DNA of 12,154 nt from Methanobacteriota archaeon (GCA_002702945.1 PADF01000032.1:77131-89284), one strand, 5' to 3'; shown: positions 1 to 8,237, numbered from the stretch's first letter. The notes: generated by a model from the sequence alone, not told the origin. Made by a program: numbers and translations.

Positions 1-2
1 CT

Positions 3-1445
3 GACGGGGAGTATGTACTATACTGGATGATTGCAACACGTAGATTCAACTACAATGCTTCGCTAGAGTATGCTGCCAAATTAGCTGAAAAATACGGTAA
101 GCCGTTGCTTGTAATCGAAGAAATTTCTACCAGTCATAAATTTGCCAATGATAGAATAACCTCATTTGTTATTCAAGGAATGGTTGAAAATATCAGTACT
201 TTCAAAGAACACAATATCCGATTTATACCATGGGTTGAAACCCCTCTAAGTGGCCCAATGGGATTACTAAAAACCCTAGCCAAAAGGGCTTGCTTGGTTG
301 TTACTGATGATTTCCCAACATATTACCCTCTTTCTGCAACAAAGGCTGCAGGTAGGTCTTTAGACAGAAAAGTCATTGCTGTTGATTCAAATGGTGTTTT
401 TCCAATGTCGTGGACAAGTAGTGCCTTTACAACAGCACACAGCTTTAGAAGATTCATTCATGCTAATTTTTCGAGATGTCAAGAGACTTGGCCGCAAAAA
501 ATACCTATAAATTCCGATTATGACTATTCGATTGATGATGAATTATATCAATCAATTATCGAAGAATGCTCGGTTAAAATACCGCCCTATGAATGGCTAT
601 GGAGATGTTCAGAAGGAGGTTCCACTGGAAAAAAAGCCCTTTCAACAATTGATATTGATCATGAGGTCCAACCGGTTAGACAAGCCAGAGGTGGCCGAAA
701 TACTGCTGCTAAGAAACTCGCAATATTCCTAAAAAATAGATTATTCCGTTACAACATAGATAGAAATAATATCGAAAAACCTTCAGTCAGTGGACTATCT
801 CCTTGGCTACATTTTGGACATATCTCTTCTATCGAAATTGTTGAAAAAATCCTAGATTCTGAAAAATGGACTCCTGAAAATATTACCACATCGCGAAAAG
901 GTGCTAGAGAAGGTTGGTGGGGACTATCAGCCGGAATTGAATCATTTTTAGATCAAATAATCACTTGGAGAGAACTAGGATTCAATAATGCCTACCATAA
1001 CCCCAATCATAACAAGTATGAGTCAATTCCTGAATGGGCTAAGATATCTCTTTCCGAACACAGTGATGACGAAAGAATGTTTTACACATTCGAGCAGATA
1101 AAGAATGCTGAAACTCATGATGAAGTTTGGAATGCAGCACAACAGGAATTACTTCAAACCGGAATTATTCACAACTATCTTAGAATGTTATGGGGTAAAA
1201 GAATACTTGAATGGGCACAAACACCAGAGCAAGCAGTTGAATGGATGATTGAACTGAACGATAAATATGCACTTGATGGAAGAGATCCAAATTCATACAC
1301 AGGAATCTTTTGGGTACTAGGTCGACATGATCGTGCATGGGGTCCTGAAAGAGCAATTTTTGGTAAAATTAGATACATGTCTTCTGAGAATACAAAGAAA
1401 AAACTCAAACTAAAACCATACCTTCAACAATTCAGGAGCAGATGA
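3..1445 (+). CDS. phr: Class II-type deoxyribodipyrimidine photolyase, 5'-truncated by window edge
   Basis: This enzyme is likely an FAD-dependent, light-driven repairer of cyclobutane pyrimidine dimers. The reading frame is open to base 3 and encodes DGEYVLYW before the methionine at base 27. YVLYWM is the usual opening beta strand of class II photolyases, so Met27 is internal and the true start lies outside the window. Numbered from Met27, the N-terminal antenna-type Rossmann domain covers about residues 1-150. The FAD-binding region carries SGLSPWLHFGHIS (255-267), FLDQIITWREL (307-317), LRMLWGKRILEW (385-396), then NDKYALDGRDPNSYTGI (411-427) and HDRAWGPERAIFGKIRYM (434-451), which are diagnostic of the class II branch. 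The stop is one base before the next gene, whose ribosome binding site sits inside this gene, indicating co-transcription. The family is secure; 6-4 versus CPD specificity is inferred from the class. Confidence 0.9.
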   Translation, partial: DGEYVLYWMIATRRFNYNASLEYAAKLAEKYGKPLLVIEEISTSHKFANDRITSFVIQGMVENISTFKEHNIRFIPWVETPLSGPMGLLKTLAKRACLVVTDDFPTYYPLSATKAAGRSLDRKVIAVDSNGVFPMSWTSSAFTTAHSFRRFIHANFSRCQETWPQKIPINSDYDYSIDDELYQSIIEECSVKIPPYEWLWRCSEGGSTGKKALSTIDIDHEVQPVRQARGGRNTAAKKLAIFLKNRLFRYNIDRNNIEKPSVSGLSPWLHFGHISSIEIVEKILDSEKWTPENITTSRKGAREGWWGLSAGIESFLDQIITWRELGFNNAYHNPNHNKYESIPEWAKISLSEHSDDERMFYTFEQIKNAETHDEVWNAAQQELLQTGIIHNYLRMLWGKRILEWAQTPEQAVEWMIELNDKYALDGRDPNSYTGIFWVLGRHDRAWGPERAIFGKIRYMSSENTKKKLKLKPYLQQFRSR

Positions 1446-1446
1446 C

Positions 1447-2829
1447 ATGAGTATAAATTATGAGCATAAAACCCATGTCGAATCCAATGTCGAAGATACC
1501 TTCGCATGGCATGAAAGAAAGGGTTCTTTTCGTAGATTAATGCCTCCTTGGGAAGTTGCAGAGGAAGTTAGAGCTGATGATACATTAGAAGATGGCGCTG
1601 AAAGAATTTTTAGATTCCCGATGGGACCTGTTAAGATGAAATGGATCGCCAAGCATTCAAAATACAACCCACCACATTCCTTCGAAGATGATATGCTCAA
1701 AGGTCCTTTCAAATCATGGCATCATAAGCATCAATTCTCACAAAATGAAGATGGTTCTTCTGTCGTAGTTGACAAGGTTAACTACAAACTTCCTATGGGT
1801 TTTTTAGGTAAATTAGTTGCCGGTAGAATGGTTAGAAAAAGAATCGAAAGAATGTTTTTTGCTAGACAAATCCGTTTAGAGAGAGACCTAAAACGTCATT
1901 CGGAGTTCGCTCATTTACCAAGGAAAAAAATCCTAGTTGCTGGTTCATCTGGGTTAATCGGAAGACAACTTGTCGCATTCCTTGATACTGGCGGTCATGA
2001 TGTTTGGAGATTGGTTCGAAGAGATGTGAAAAAGGGAGAAAAAGAACTTAAGTGGATCCCTGATAACGATGAAATCGATTCAAAAGAAATTGAAGGTTTC
2101 GATGTTATAATCCACCTTGGTGGCGCTGGAATCGGTGACAAGAGATGGTCAAAAAAACGTATGAAATTAATTGAAGATAGCCGAGTAAATAGTACAAATC
2201 TATTAGCAAAAACAATTGCTAGTTTGAAGAAAAAGCCTGAATTATTCATGGTTGCAAGCGCAATGGGATGGTACGGAGAAAGGGGAGACGAAGTTCTTAC
2301 TGAAAAATCACAACCTGGTGAAGGCTTCTTGCCCAGAATCTGTGAAAATTGGGAGCAAGCTGCTAATGGGGTAAAAGATGAAGGTGTTAGAACAATCAAT
2401 CTCAGAACTGGAATTGTTCTAGATGCCACCGGCGGTGCACTAGGAAAAATGCTTTTACCAGCAAAATTAGGTGGCGGTGGTCCGATTGGTAGAGGAAGAC
2501 AATGGTATTCTTGGATTTCTATGGACGACCAAATTTATTCTATGTATCATTTGATGATGAAACAAGAGTGTGAAGGAGTCTACAATATAGCATCTCCCAA
2601 ACCAGTTAGGCAGAAGCGGTTTGCAAAAGTCTTAGGCAAAGTCCTAAGAAGACCTGCTTTTATCCCAACACCTCCATTTGCCATTTGGTTCTTGTTTGGT
2701 AAGATGGGGGTTTCACTAACAACGGAAAGTACCAAAGTGATTCCTGAAAGATTAACTGAGTCAGGCTATGTTTTCGAACATTCAGATCTAGAGCCCGCTC
2801 TTAGAGATAGTTTAGGATTATGGAGATGA
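1447..2829 (+). CDS. SRPBCC domain fused to TIGR01777/YfcH-like NAD-dependent epimerase (SDR39U1 family)
   Basis: Residues 1-150 resemble an SRPBCC/START-like ligand-binding domain (VESNVEDTFAWHERKGSF near the start, later FPMGPVKMKW). Residues 160-400 form an extended short-chain dehydrogenase: KKILVAGSSGLIGRQLV carries the glycine-rich NAD(P) loop (166-172), and IIHLGGAGIGDKRW (221-234), SAMGWYGERGDEVLTE (271-286) and LRTGIVLD (319-326) match the TIGR01777 pattern. The canonical YxxxK pair is not evident, as is usual in this family. The C-terminus (about 405-455) fits DUF1731. The substrate is unknown. The ATG is one base after the photolyase stop, with AGGAG at 1434-1438, eight bases upstream. 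The pairing with photolyase suggests a role in light or oxidative stress, which is inference. Confidence 0.88.
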   Translation: MSINYEHKTHVESNVEDTFAWHERKGSFRRLMPPWEVAEEVRADDTLEDGAERIFRFPMGPVKMKWIAKHSKYNPPHSFEDDMLKGPFKSWHHKHQFSQNEDGSSVVVDKVNYKLPMGFLGKLVAGRMVRKRIERMFFARQIRLERDLKRHSEFAHLPRKKILVAGSSGLIGRQLVAFLDTGGHDVWRLVRRDVKKGEKELKWIPDNDEIDSKEIEGFDVIIHLGGAGIGDKRWSKKRMKLIEDSRVNSTNLLAKTIASLKKKPELFMVASAMGWYGERGDEVLTEKSQPGEGFLPRICENWEQAANGVKDEGVRTINLRTGIVLDATGGALGKMLLPAKLGGGGPIGRGRQWYSWISMDDQIYSMYHLMMKQECEGVYNIASPKPVRQKRFAKVLGKVLRRPAFIPTPPFAIWFLFGKMGVSLTTESTKVIPERLTESGYVFEHSDLEPALRDSLGLWR

Positions 2830-2833
2830 AAAA

Positions 2834-3061
2834 ATGGAATGTAATATTGGAGCAAAAGGCAAGTTAGCACGTTTAGTGACCGGAATAATGGCAATTGGTT
2901 TCGCTATGGTTTTAGGATTACTAATTGTTGTCGGGGTCCTTTCCTCCAGTTTGTGGTGGTATGCCGTAGCATCAATCACATTTGGTGGAGCATTTGCTAT
3001 TTTTGAGGCAAGAGCCGGATGGTGTATTGTCAGAGCAATCGGGATTAAGACTCCATTGTGA
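2834..3061 (+). CDS. Small two-helix membrane protein, DUF2892 (YgaP-like) family
   Basis: A 75-residue protein with two predicted membrane helices (about 14-37 and 40-57). A short N-terminal segment, MECNIGAKGKLARLVTG, and a C-terminal CIVRAIGIKTPL flank them. The N-terminal N-G-x-x-x-R-L-x-R-x-x-x-G spacing and a cysteine before a short G-I/L-x-T ending are typical of DUF2892 proteins, which usually show CP-x-Y-x-x-x-G at that spot; here the proline is replaced (C64-I-V). The molecular function of the family is not established. The start is four bases after the preceding stop, with GGAG at 2822-2825 supporting this ATG. It is probably the last gene of the photolyase operon. Confidence 0.75.
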   Translation: MECNIGAKGKLARLVTGIMAIGFAMVLGLLIVVGVLSSSLWWYAVASITFGGAFAIFEARAGWCIVRAIGIKTPL

Positions 3062-3077
3062 AAAACTTAATTTTCAC
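3058..3077. terminator. Possible bidirectional terminator between convergent genes
   Basis: GTGAAAA (3058-3064) and TTTTCAC (3071-3077) form a perfect 7-bp inverted repeat around a 6-base loop, overlapping the stop codon of the DUF2892 gene and lying 11 bases beyond the phytoene synthase stop. Both strands also carry short T runs here (T4 on +, T5 on -), which suits archaeal T-rich termination. The stem is A/T-rich and weak, so this is tentative. Confidence 0.35.
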
Positions 3078-3087
3078 TTTAGAATAC

Positions 3088-4122
3088 TCAGGGTTGTCTT
3101 AGTAAAAGATTCAATCTAGGTTTCCTAATTACTCCTAGAGCAAATTGCAATTTACGATAGAAGCTCATTTTCAATCTTCTAGACAAAACGTCACCGTTTC
3201 TTTTCATCGCCTCTTCTAAGATAGCGTCATAAGCAGCACACATAAGTGAAGGAGAGTATCTGGAGTCTTTATCTAATAGAGGAAGAAGACCTATTGCATT
3301 CTTTCTATGTGACATTACATGGGCAAGATAGTGACGCATAAATTCTTGCCATGCTTCACTTTGTGGCAACTTTTCATCATACAAATCTTCTCTAGAAATA
3401 CCGAATTTTGCCAATTCTTCTAGTGGAAGATAAACTCTATTTCTATCGAGGTCTTCTTGTATATCTCTTAGAACATTTACCATTTGTAAGTACTTACCCA
3501 TCTCAACAGCATGTCTTCTAGCATTTGGATCATCATATCCATAAATTTCTACTAGACAAAGACCAACTGTAGATGCAGCCCTGTAACAGTACTGCCTCAA
3601 ATCTTCAAAGCGTTCGTAGTTTGTTTCATACAAATCATCTTCCATACCAGAAATTAAATCTCTTAGATGGTCTATTTCAATGGCAAACCGGTTTACAGAA
3701 TCTGACAAGGCTAGAAAAATAGGTTCTTCAACTAACTCACCGTTTTCAATTTTATCAAGATTAATTCTAAACCAAAGTAATGCCTTAACACGATTTGTAT
3801 GACCTGGCTCTTTATTTGCTGGCTTACAGTTATGGATATTGGATAACTCGATAATCCTCTCTTCAGCTTGTTTATTGAGATGGTTTAAATCAATATTAGG
3901 CAACCAATCTCCATCAACAATATCGTCAACTCTTCGACAAAATGCGTATAGGGCATTGACTGCTTTTCTTTTAACCGGAGGTAGATGCCTAAATGAACGA
4001 TAGAAGGAACTGGAAGCATTCTTGGAAATTATTTCACATTCTAAGTATGCTGCTTCAAGTTTTTCAACATAAGAAATCTCTTTCTCTTCATTTGCAAGAA
4101 AAATAGACACCAAAATATTCAC
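3088..4122 (-). CDS. crtB: Phytoene/squalene synthase family prenyltransferase
   Basis: This enzyme condenses two prenyl diphosphates head to head, most likely two geranylgeranyl diphosphates to phytoene, the first carotenoid step. The sequence shows SSSFYRSFRHLP (37-48), AFCRRVDDIVD (60-70) with the first Asp-rich metal site D66-D67-x-x-D70, and NVLRDIQEDLDRNRVYLP (216-233) with the second site D220-x-x-x-D224. Both diphosphate-Mg sites are intact and length is normal for the family. The start is non-ATG: GTG at 4122 is used here, but GTG at 4110 is a strong alternative because GGTGA (4123-4119 on the minus strand) precedes it by 8 bases; a TTG at 4113 is also in frame. Squalene synthase or an HpnC/D-like role cannot be excluded. 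In marine archaea the product could feed retinal synthesis for rhodopsin, but no crtI, crtY, blh or opsin gene is in view. Confidence 0.88.
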   Translation of the reverse strand: MNILVSIFLANEEKEISYVEKLEAAYLECEIISKNASSSFYRSFRHLPPVKRKAVNALYAFCRRVDDIVDGDWLPNIDLNHLNKQAEERIIELSNIHNCKPANKEPGHTNRVKALLWFRINLDKIENGELVEEPIFLALSDSVNRFAIEIDHLRDLISGMEDDLYETNYERFEDLRQYCYRAASTVGLCLVEIYGYDDPNARRHAVEMGKYLQMVNVLRDIQEDLDRNRVYLPLEELAKFGISREDLYDEKLPQSEAWQEFMRHYLAHVMSHRKNAIGLLPLLDKDSRYSPSLMCAAYDAILEEAMKRNGDVLSRRLKMSFYRKLQFALGVIRKPRLNLLLRQP

Positions 4123-4145
4123 CCGACAAGAATTTAATCACTGAC

Positions 4146-4172
4146 AATATTAAGCGCTATTTTTTGCTATTT
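4146..4172 (-). promoter_or_regulatory. Putative promoter and tandem repeat upstream of phytoene synthase
   Basis: Read on the minus strand, two copies of AAATAGC (4172-4166 and 4162-4156) sit exactly 10 bases apart and just upstream of the TATA-like TTAATATT (4153-4146). About 26 bases downstream of that box would place transcription start near 4123-4125, at the GTG start itself, giving a leaderless or very short leader. The arrangement suggests a promoter with a two-site operator or activator element. It rests on pattern and spacing only. Confidence 0.35.
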
Positions 4173-4212
4173 GAACTCTAGTATTAATTCATTCAATTTC
4201 CAAGTTGAAAAG

Positions 4213-5841
4213 TCAAGCTAATTCAGTCCAATTAACTTCGGCTTCAACCATCTCAATCTCTTCAACATCCATCTGAGCAAGTTGAAGTTTACCCGATAAT
4301 TCATCGTTAACCGCATGCCAATAAGAATAGGCTTCAATTACCCAAATTCCAGATTCTCTAGTTCCATTCCCAGAACCTTTTACTCCACCGAATGGAAGAT
4401 GCGCTTCAGCGCCAGTTGTACTATTGTTGATCCCTGTCATTCCAGCTTTTATTCCTGTTTTATACCGGTATGCTTCTAACCGATCATTGGTATAAATGGC
4501 ACTTGACAATCCATAGGGACTCGCATTAGCAAGATGTAGTGCATGGTCGAAATCATTCGCTTTACAAACTGTTATTGCAGGACCAAAGACCTCTTCATGG
4601 AAACATTCCATTTCTTCTGTAACGTCAACAAAGACGTGTGGCCACATGTAAACTCCTTGATCAGCATCACTTAGGAAATTAGTAGGCTTACTATCTGGAG
4701 TAATTCTTCCTTCGCCCCAAATTTGTCTGGCACCTGACGATTTACACATCTCAACTCCAACCAAGAAATCTTTTGCGTACTTTTCAGATAGCATTGGTCC
4801 GTAAAGAACTCCATCATGAACAAGAGAATCTCCAATTTTAGTTTCTTCTACCTTTGCCATGAATTTCTCCATAAACTCATCATAGATATCTTTGTGAAGA
4901 ATCAAATTACCCAAGGAAGTACATCTTTGTCCTGCAGTACCAAAGGCACCCCAATATGCACCTTCTACTGCATTGTTAATATCTGCAGAAGGCATTACTA
5001 CCAATGGATTCTTCCCTCCTAGTTCAAGAGAACATGATACTAGGTTTCGGCCACAAACTTCCCCAATCATCTTACCAACTTCAGTAGAGCCAGTGAATGA
5101 AATCTTATTGACTCGCCCTTCATCAACTGCATCAACTAAGTGTTGTCCTGCACCGCTTCCTTTACCATGAACTAGATTTACTACTCCGTCTGGTAAACCG
5201 GCTTGATGCATAATTCTTGCAAGAGCAAAGGAGAGTAATGGTGCATCTTGTGGACTCTTCCAAACACATGTATTTCCACACATCAAAGCAGGAATCATCT
5301 TCCAAAATGGAACTGCAGCAGGGAAGTTACAAGCATTGATAATTCCACAAACTCCTAATGGTCTTCTGTAAGTGAATAATTCTTTATCAGGCAACTCAGA
5401 GTTTACAGTTTGACCGTAAAGTCTCCTCCCTTCGGATTGGAAGAAAAGACAGGTGTCGATAGCCTCTTGAACTGAACCTGCAGATTCCTTTAGCGTCTTA
5501 CCGATTTCTCTAGTTTCCAAAGCAACAATAGCGTCTTTATGTTCCATCAATAAACGGCCCATATTTCCAATGATCTGCCCTCTTGTCGGTGCTGGTGTTG
5601 CCGCCCAACCGGGGAATGCTGCATGAGCAGCGTCTAAAGCAGAATTTACATCATCCTTGGTAGAAAGAGGAAATTCTCCAAGTTTATCGGTTAAAATTGC
5701 AGGATTAATAGATTCAAAAGTACTTCCATCACTGGCTTTTGTCAACTGGCCGTTGATAATATTGAATCCCTCTACACAAGGCTTTCCATTCGGGTTATTG
5801 TTCTCTAAAAATTTCAATCCGGCTTCTAATACGTGAACCAT
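4213..5841 (-). CDS. NAD(P)-dependent aldehyde dehydrogenase, substrate unknown
   Basis: A complete ALDH superfamily enzyme that oxidises an aldehyde to an acid. Catalytic residues are present: oxyanion Asn172 in NACNFP, Lys195 in WKSPQDAP, FTGSTEVGK (249-257) at the cofactor loop, general base Glu273 in LELGGK, nucleophile Cys307 in GTAGQRCTS, Glu417 in EEVFGP, and AHLPFGGVKGSGNGTRESG (480-498). GRRLYGQTVNSELPDK and the late AEAHLPFGG motif recall an uncharacterised ALDH group found in Kuenenia and other environmental microbes, so no substrate is assigned. At 542 residues it is longer than the usual ~480-510, with an acidic tail (about 508-542). No Shine-Dalgarno precedes the ATG, but a TATA-like box 5868-5876 implies a nearly leaderless mRNA. 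It is divergent from the CDC48 gene and lies 90 bases upstream of crtB on the same strand. Confidence 0.9.
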   Translation of the reverse strand: MVHVLEAGLKFLENNNPNGKPCVEGFNIINGQLTKASDGSTFESINPAILTDKLGEFPLSTKDDVNSALDAAHAAFPGWAATPAPTRGQIIGNMGRLLMEHKDAIVALETREIGKTLKESAGSVQEAIDTCLFFQSEGRRLYGQTVNSELPDKELFTYRRPLGVCGIINACNFPAAVPFWKMIPALMCGNTCVWKSPQDAPLLSFALARIMHQAGLPDGVVNLVHGKGSGAGQHLVDAVDEGRVNKISFTGSTEVGKMIGEVCGRNLVSCSLELGGKNPLVVMPSADINNAVEGAYWGAFGTAGQRCTSLGNLILHKDIYDEFMEKFMAKVEETKIGDSLVHDGVLYGPMLSEKYAKDFLVGVEMCKSSGARQIWGEGRITPDSKPTNFLSDADQGVYMWPHVFVDVTEEMECFHEEVFGPAITVCKANDFDHALHLANASPYGLSSAIYTNDRLEAYRYKTGIKAGMTGINNSTTGAEAHLPFGGVKGSGNGTRESGIWVIEAYSYWHAVNDELSGKLQLAQMDVEEIEMVEAEVNWTELA

Positions 5842-5867
5842 GTTGAGGCCAATCTAGTCCATGTCTT

Positions 5868-5876
5868 GAATATAAT
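5868..5876 (-). promoter_or_regulatory. Putative TATA box for the aldehyde dehydrogenase gene
   Basis: The minus strand reads ATTATATTC here, a TATA-like element centred about 31 bases before the ATG at 5841. Normal archaeal spacing would put the transcript start near 5846, leaving a leader of about five bases. This fits the absence of a Shine-Dalgarno sequence. Confidence 0.45.
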
Positions 5877-5937
5877 GGTCGAAATAGGCTGAATAATTTT
5901 TCATAATTTTTTGGTAGGGTTTAAGATAGGTCGAAAT
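5877..5937. repeat. Repeated GGTCGAAAT with phased A/T tracts between divergent promoters
   Basis: GGTCGAAAT occurs at 5877-5885 and again at 5929-5937, 52 bases apart, which is close to five helical turns. The first copy abuts the TATA-like box of the aldehyde dehydrogenase promoter; the second is about 30-40 bases upstream of the TATA-like boxes of the CDC48 promoter. Between them ATAATTTTT (5893-5901) repeats at 5903-5911, in phase with one turn. The layout suits a shared regulator site or bent DNA, but no binding protein is known. Confidence 0.35.
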
Positions 5938-5967
5938 TAACGGTGTATGAAGCAGATTGTCCGACTG

Positions 5968-5984
5968 TATTAATTAGATATATT
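5968..5984 (+). promoter_or_regulatory. Putative TATA region for the CDC48 gene cluster
   Basis: Two overlapping A/T-rich candidates are present: TATTAATTA (5968-5976) and GATATATT (5977-5984). The first would start transcription near 5997-5999 and keep the purine-rich GAGTGAT (6002-6008) in the leader as a weak ribosome binding site. The second would give an almost leaderless message beginning near 6006. The sequence alone does not decide between them. Confidence 0.4.
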
Positions 5985-6011
5985 CGGCCACGCTGAAAAG
6001 AGAGTGATGTC

Positions 6012-8237
6012 ATGTCTGATAATGAAGAGTCAATTTCCCTAACCGTTGAAAAGTCAATTCCCTCTGATGTGGGCCATGGCCGAGCTAGAATTTCCGGGGA
6101 TTGCGGACTTGATTTGAAACCAGGAAACATTGTGATGATTAAGGGTGAAAAGAGGTCCACAGCAGCAATTTATTGGAGAAGTCGGCCTGAAGACAATAAA
6201 ATGGCAATAATTAGAATAGACGGTATCATTAGGAAAAATGCTGGTGTAAGTTTAAGAGATAAAGTCACAGTTTCCAAGGTTGAAGCAAAAGAATGTACTA
6301 AACTAGTTATTTCTCCAGTTATGGCTAACAAGCAAAAAGTAAAATTCGGCCCTGGAATTGAAGGATTCGCTCGAAGAGGATTATCTAACAGACCAGTAGT
6401 ACAAGGAGATAGAATTTTTATTCCAGGAATGACGCTTTTTGCTGAAGCCCTACCTTTCGCTGTGATTCAAACTACTCCTAAAGGAGTTGTAAAAGTCACC
6501 AAAGAAACTGATATCATAATCAAAGACGAAGCAATAGATGATGACGATGTCGGTCAATCGGAGGGAATAACTTACGAAGATGTTGGAGGTATTGGCCAAC
6601 AATTGCAAAAGGTCAGAGAGATGATTGAATTACCACTTAAACACCCAGAATTATTCCGTAGACTAGGTATTGACCCTCCCAAAGGAGTTTTGTTACATGG
6701 CCCTCCAGGAACTGGAAAAACAATGATTGCGAAAGCAGTTGCTACTGAAACTAATGCTCATTTCAAGAGTATCAATGGCCCAGAAATTATCAGCAAATAC
6801 TACGGCGAGTCTGAAAAGCAATTAAGAGAAATTTTCGATGAAGCAAGTGAAAATTCACCTGCAATTATTTTCATCGATGAAATAGATTCGATTTGTCCAA
6901 AGCGAGAAGATGTTAGTGGAGAAGTTGAGAGAAGAGTTGTAGCTCAAATGTTGACATTGATGGATGGTATGCAGGGCCGAGATAATGTTGTAGTCATTGG
7001 CGCAACGAATCGTAGAGATGCGCTTGACCCTGCCCTCAGAAGACCTGGTAGATTTGACAGAGAAATAGAGATCGGAGTCCCTGACCGCGACGGAAGAAGC
7101 GAAATCATGGATGTTCATACAAGACAGATGCCTATCTCTGATGACTTTGAGATAACTTGGATTTTAGATAATACCTACGGATTTGTAGGTGCAGACCTAG
7201 CAGCATTGGTTAGAGAGTCGGCAATGAAAGCATTACGAAGATATCTGCCTGAAATTAATCTAGATGAGGAGACTATACCACCAGAAGTTTTGGAAAAGAT
7301 GGAGGTATGTATGGCAGACTTCAAACATGCTATCAAAGATATCGAACCATCTGCGCTAAGGGAGATTTATGTCGAAGTACCTGAAGTTACTTGGGAAGAA
7401 GTTGGTGGACTTGAAGATGTCAAGGATAGACTCAAAGAGTCTGTAGAATGGCCTTTGACAAAACCAGAATTATTCAATCATTTCGGAATCAAACCCCCTC
7501 GAGGTATTGTTCTTTTCGGCGCACCTGGTACTGGAAAGACTCTGCTTGCTAAAGCCATTGCAAATGAAGCACAAGCCAATTTTATCAGTATCAAAGGACC
7601 AGAGATGATTTCGAAATGGGTTGGTGAATCTGAGCGTGCTGTTAGAGAAATTTTCAAGAAAGCTAAACAATCATCTCCATCTATTATTTTCCTAGATGAA
7701 TTTGAATCGATTGCAAACATGCGTTCATCATCTGCTTCCGAAGGCAGTGATGTATCTAATCGTGTTGTTAATCAACTCCTTGCAAGTATGGACGGCGTCG
7801 AATCATTAGACGGGGTCATTGTTGTTGCAGCCACTAATAGGCCCGAGATGATCGACCCTGCTCTACTCAGAAGTGGACGATTTGAAAGAGTCCTGCATGT
7901 GCCTCCTCCAGACATTGGTGCTAGAGAAACTATTTTCAATATTCATTGTCAAGGCATGCCGTTATCTAAATTCTCCATTAAGGACCTCTTAGGTGGATTA
8001 GACGGATTTACTGGTGCTGATATCGAAGCAGTTTGTCGAGAAGCAGCATTAATTTGTATGCGTGCAAATAAAAAGAAAGTAACTAAATCACATTTCGAAG
8101 AAGCAATTGGACGTGTTAGACCAACAGTTACTCCTGAAATGCTAGAATACTATCAGAAAATGGAAACTAGATTGACTTCAGGAATGTCCAACATTAAGCG
8201 TTCCCGTGATTTCGGACATGGTATGGAAACAATGTGA
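6012..8237 (+). CDS. CDC48/VAT-type AAA+ ATPase (archaeal p97/VCP homologue)
   Basis: A cytosolic hexameric unfoldase that extracts and unfolds proteins for degradation or remodelling. Residues 10-100 form the double-psi barrel and adjoining N-domain ([15 protein letters not shown] at 65-79), continuing to about 180. D1 has Walker A GPPGTGKT (230-237), pore loop KYYG (262-265), Walker B IIFIDE (285-290), sensor-1 N333 and arginine fingers in RRPGRF (343-348). D2 has Walker A GAPGTGKT (503-510), pore loop KWVG (535-538), Walker B IIFLDE (558-563) and RSGRF (620-624). Both ATPase sites look active. At 741 residues it matches Thermoplasma VAT in length. Oddities: D2 reads DEFES instead of the usual DEID(S/A), and the C-terminus (GMETM) lacks an obvious HbYX proteasome-docking motif. 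It is the first gene of a plus-strand run. Confidence 0.95.
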   Translation: MSDNEESISLTVEKSIPSDVGHGRARISGDCGLDLKPGNIVMIKGEKRSTAAIYWRSRPEDNKMAIIRIDGIIRKNAGVSLRDKVTVSKVEAKECTKLVISPVMANKQKVKFGPGIEGFARRGLSNRPVVQGDRIFIPGMTLFAEALPFAVIQTTPKGVVKVTKETDIIIKDEAIDDDDVGQSEGITYEDVGGIGQQLQKVREMIELPLKHPELFRRLGIDPPKGVLLHGPPGTGKTMIAKAVATETNAHFKSINGPEIISKYYGESEKQLREIFDEASENSPAIIFIDEIDSICPKREDVSGEVERRVVAQMLTLMDGMQGRDNVVVIGATNRRDALDPALRRPGRFDREIEIGVPDRDGRSEIMDVHTRQMPISDDFEITWILDNTYGFVGADLAALVRESAMKALRRYLPEINLDEETIPPEVLEKMEVCMADFKHAIKDIEPSALREIYVEVPEVTWEEVGGLEDVKDRLKESVEWPLTKPELFNHFGIKPPRGIVLFGAPGTGKTLLAKAIANEAQANFISIKGPEMISKWVGESERAVREIFKKAKQSSPSIIFLDEFESIANMRSSSASEGSDVSNRVVNQLLASMDGVESLDGVIVVAATNRPEMIDPALLRSGRFERVLHVPPPDIGARETIFNIHCQGMPLSKFSIKDLLGGLDGFTGADIEAVCREAALICMRANKKKVTKSHFEEAIGRVRPTVTPEMLEYYQKMETRLTSGMSNIKRSRDFGHGMETM

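Noticed and set aside
1995..2429. A 144-codon minus-strand open frame
   Set aside because: It lies entirely inside the epimerase domain, whose family motifs are on the plus strand; its own translation shows no recognisable domain.
4192..4209. TTCAA/TTGAA inverted repeat just beyond the aldehyde dehydrogenase stop
   Set aside because: The stem is only five base pairs with an eight-base loop and no following T run on the minus strand, too weak to call a terminator.
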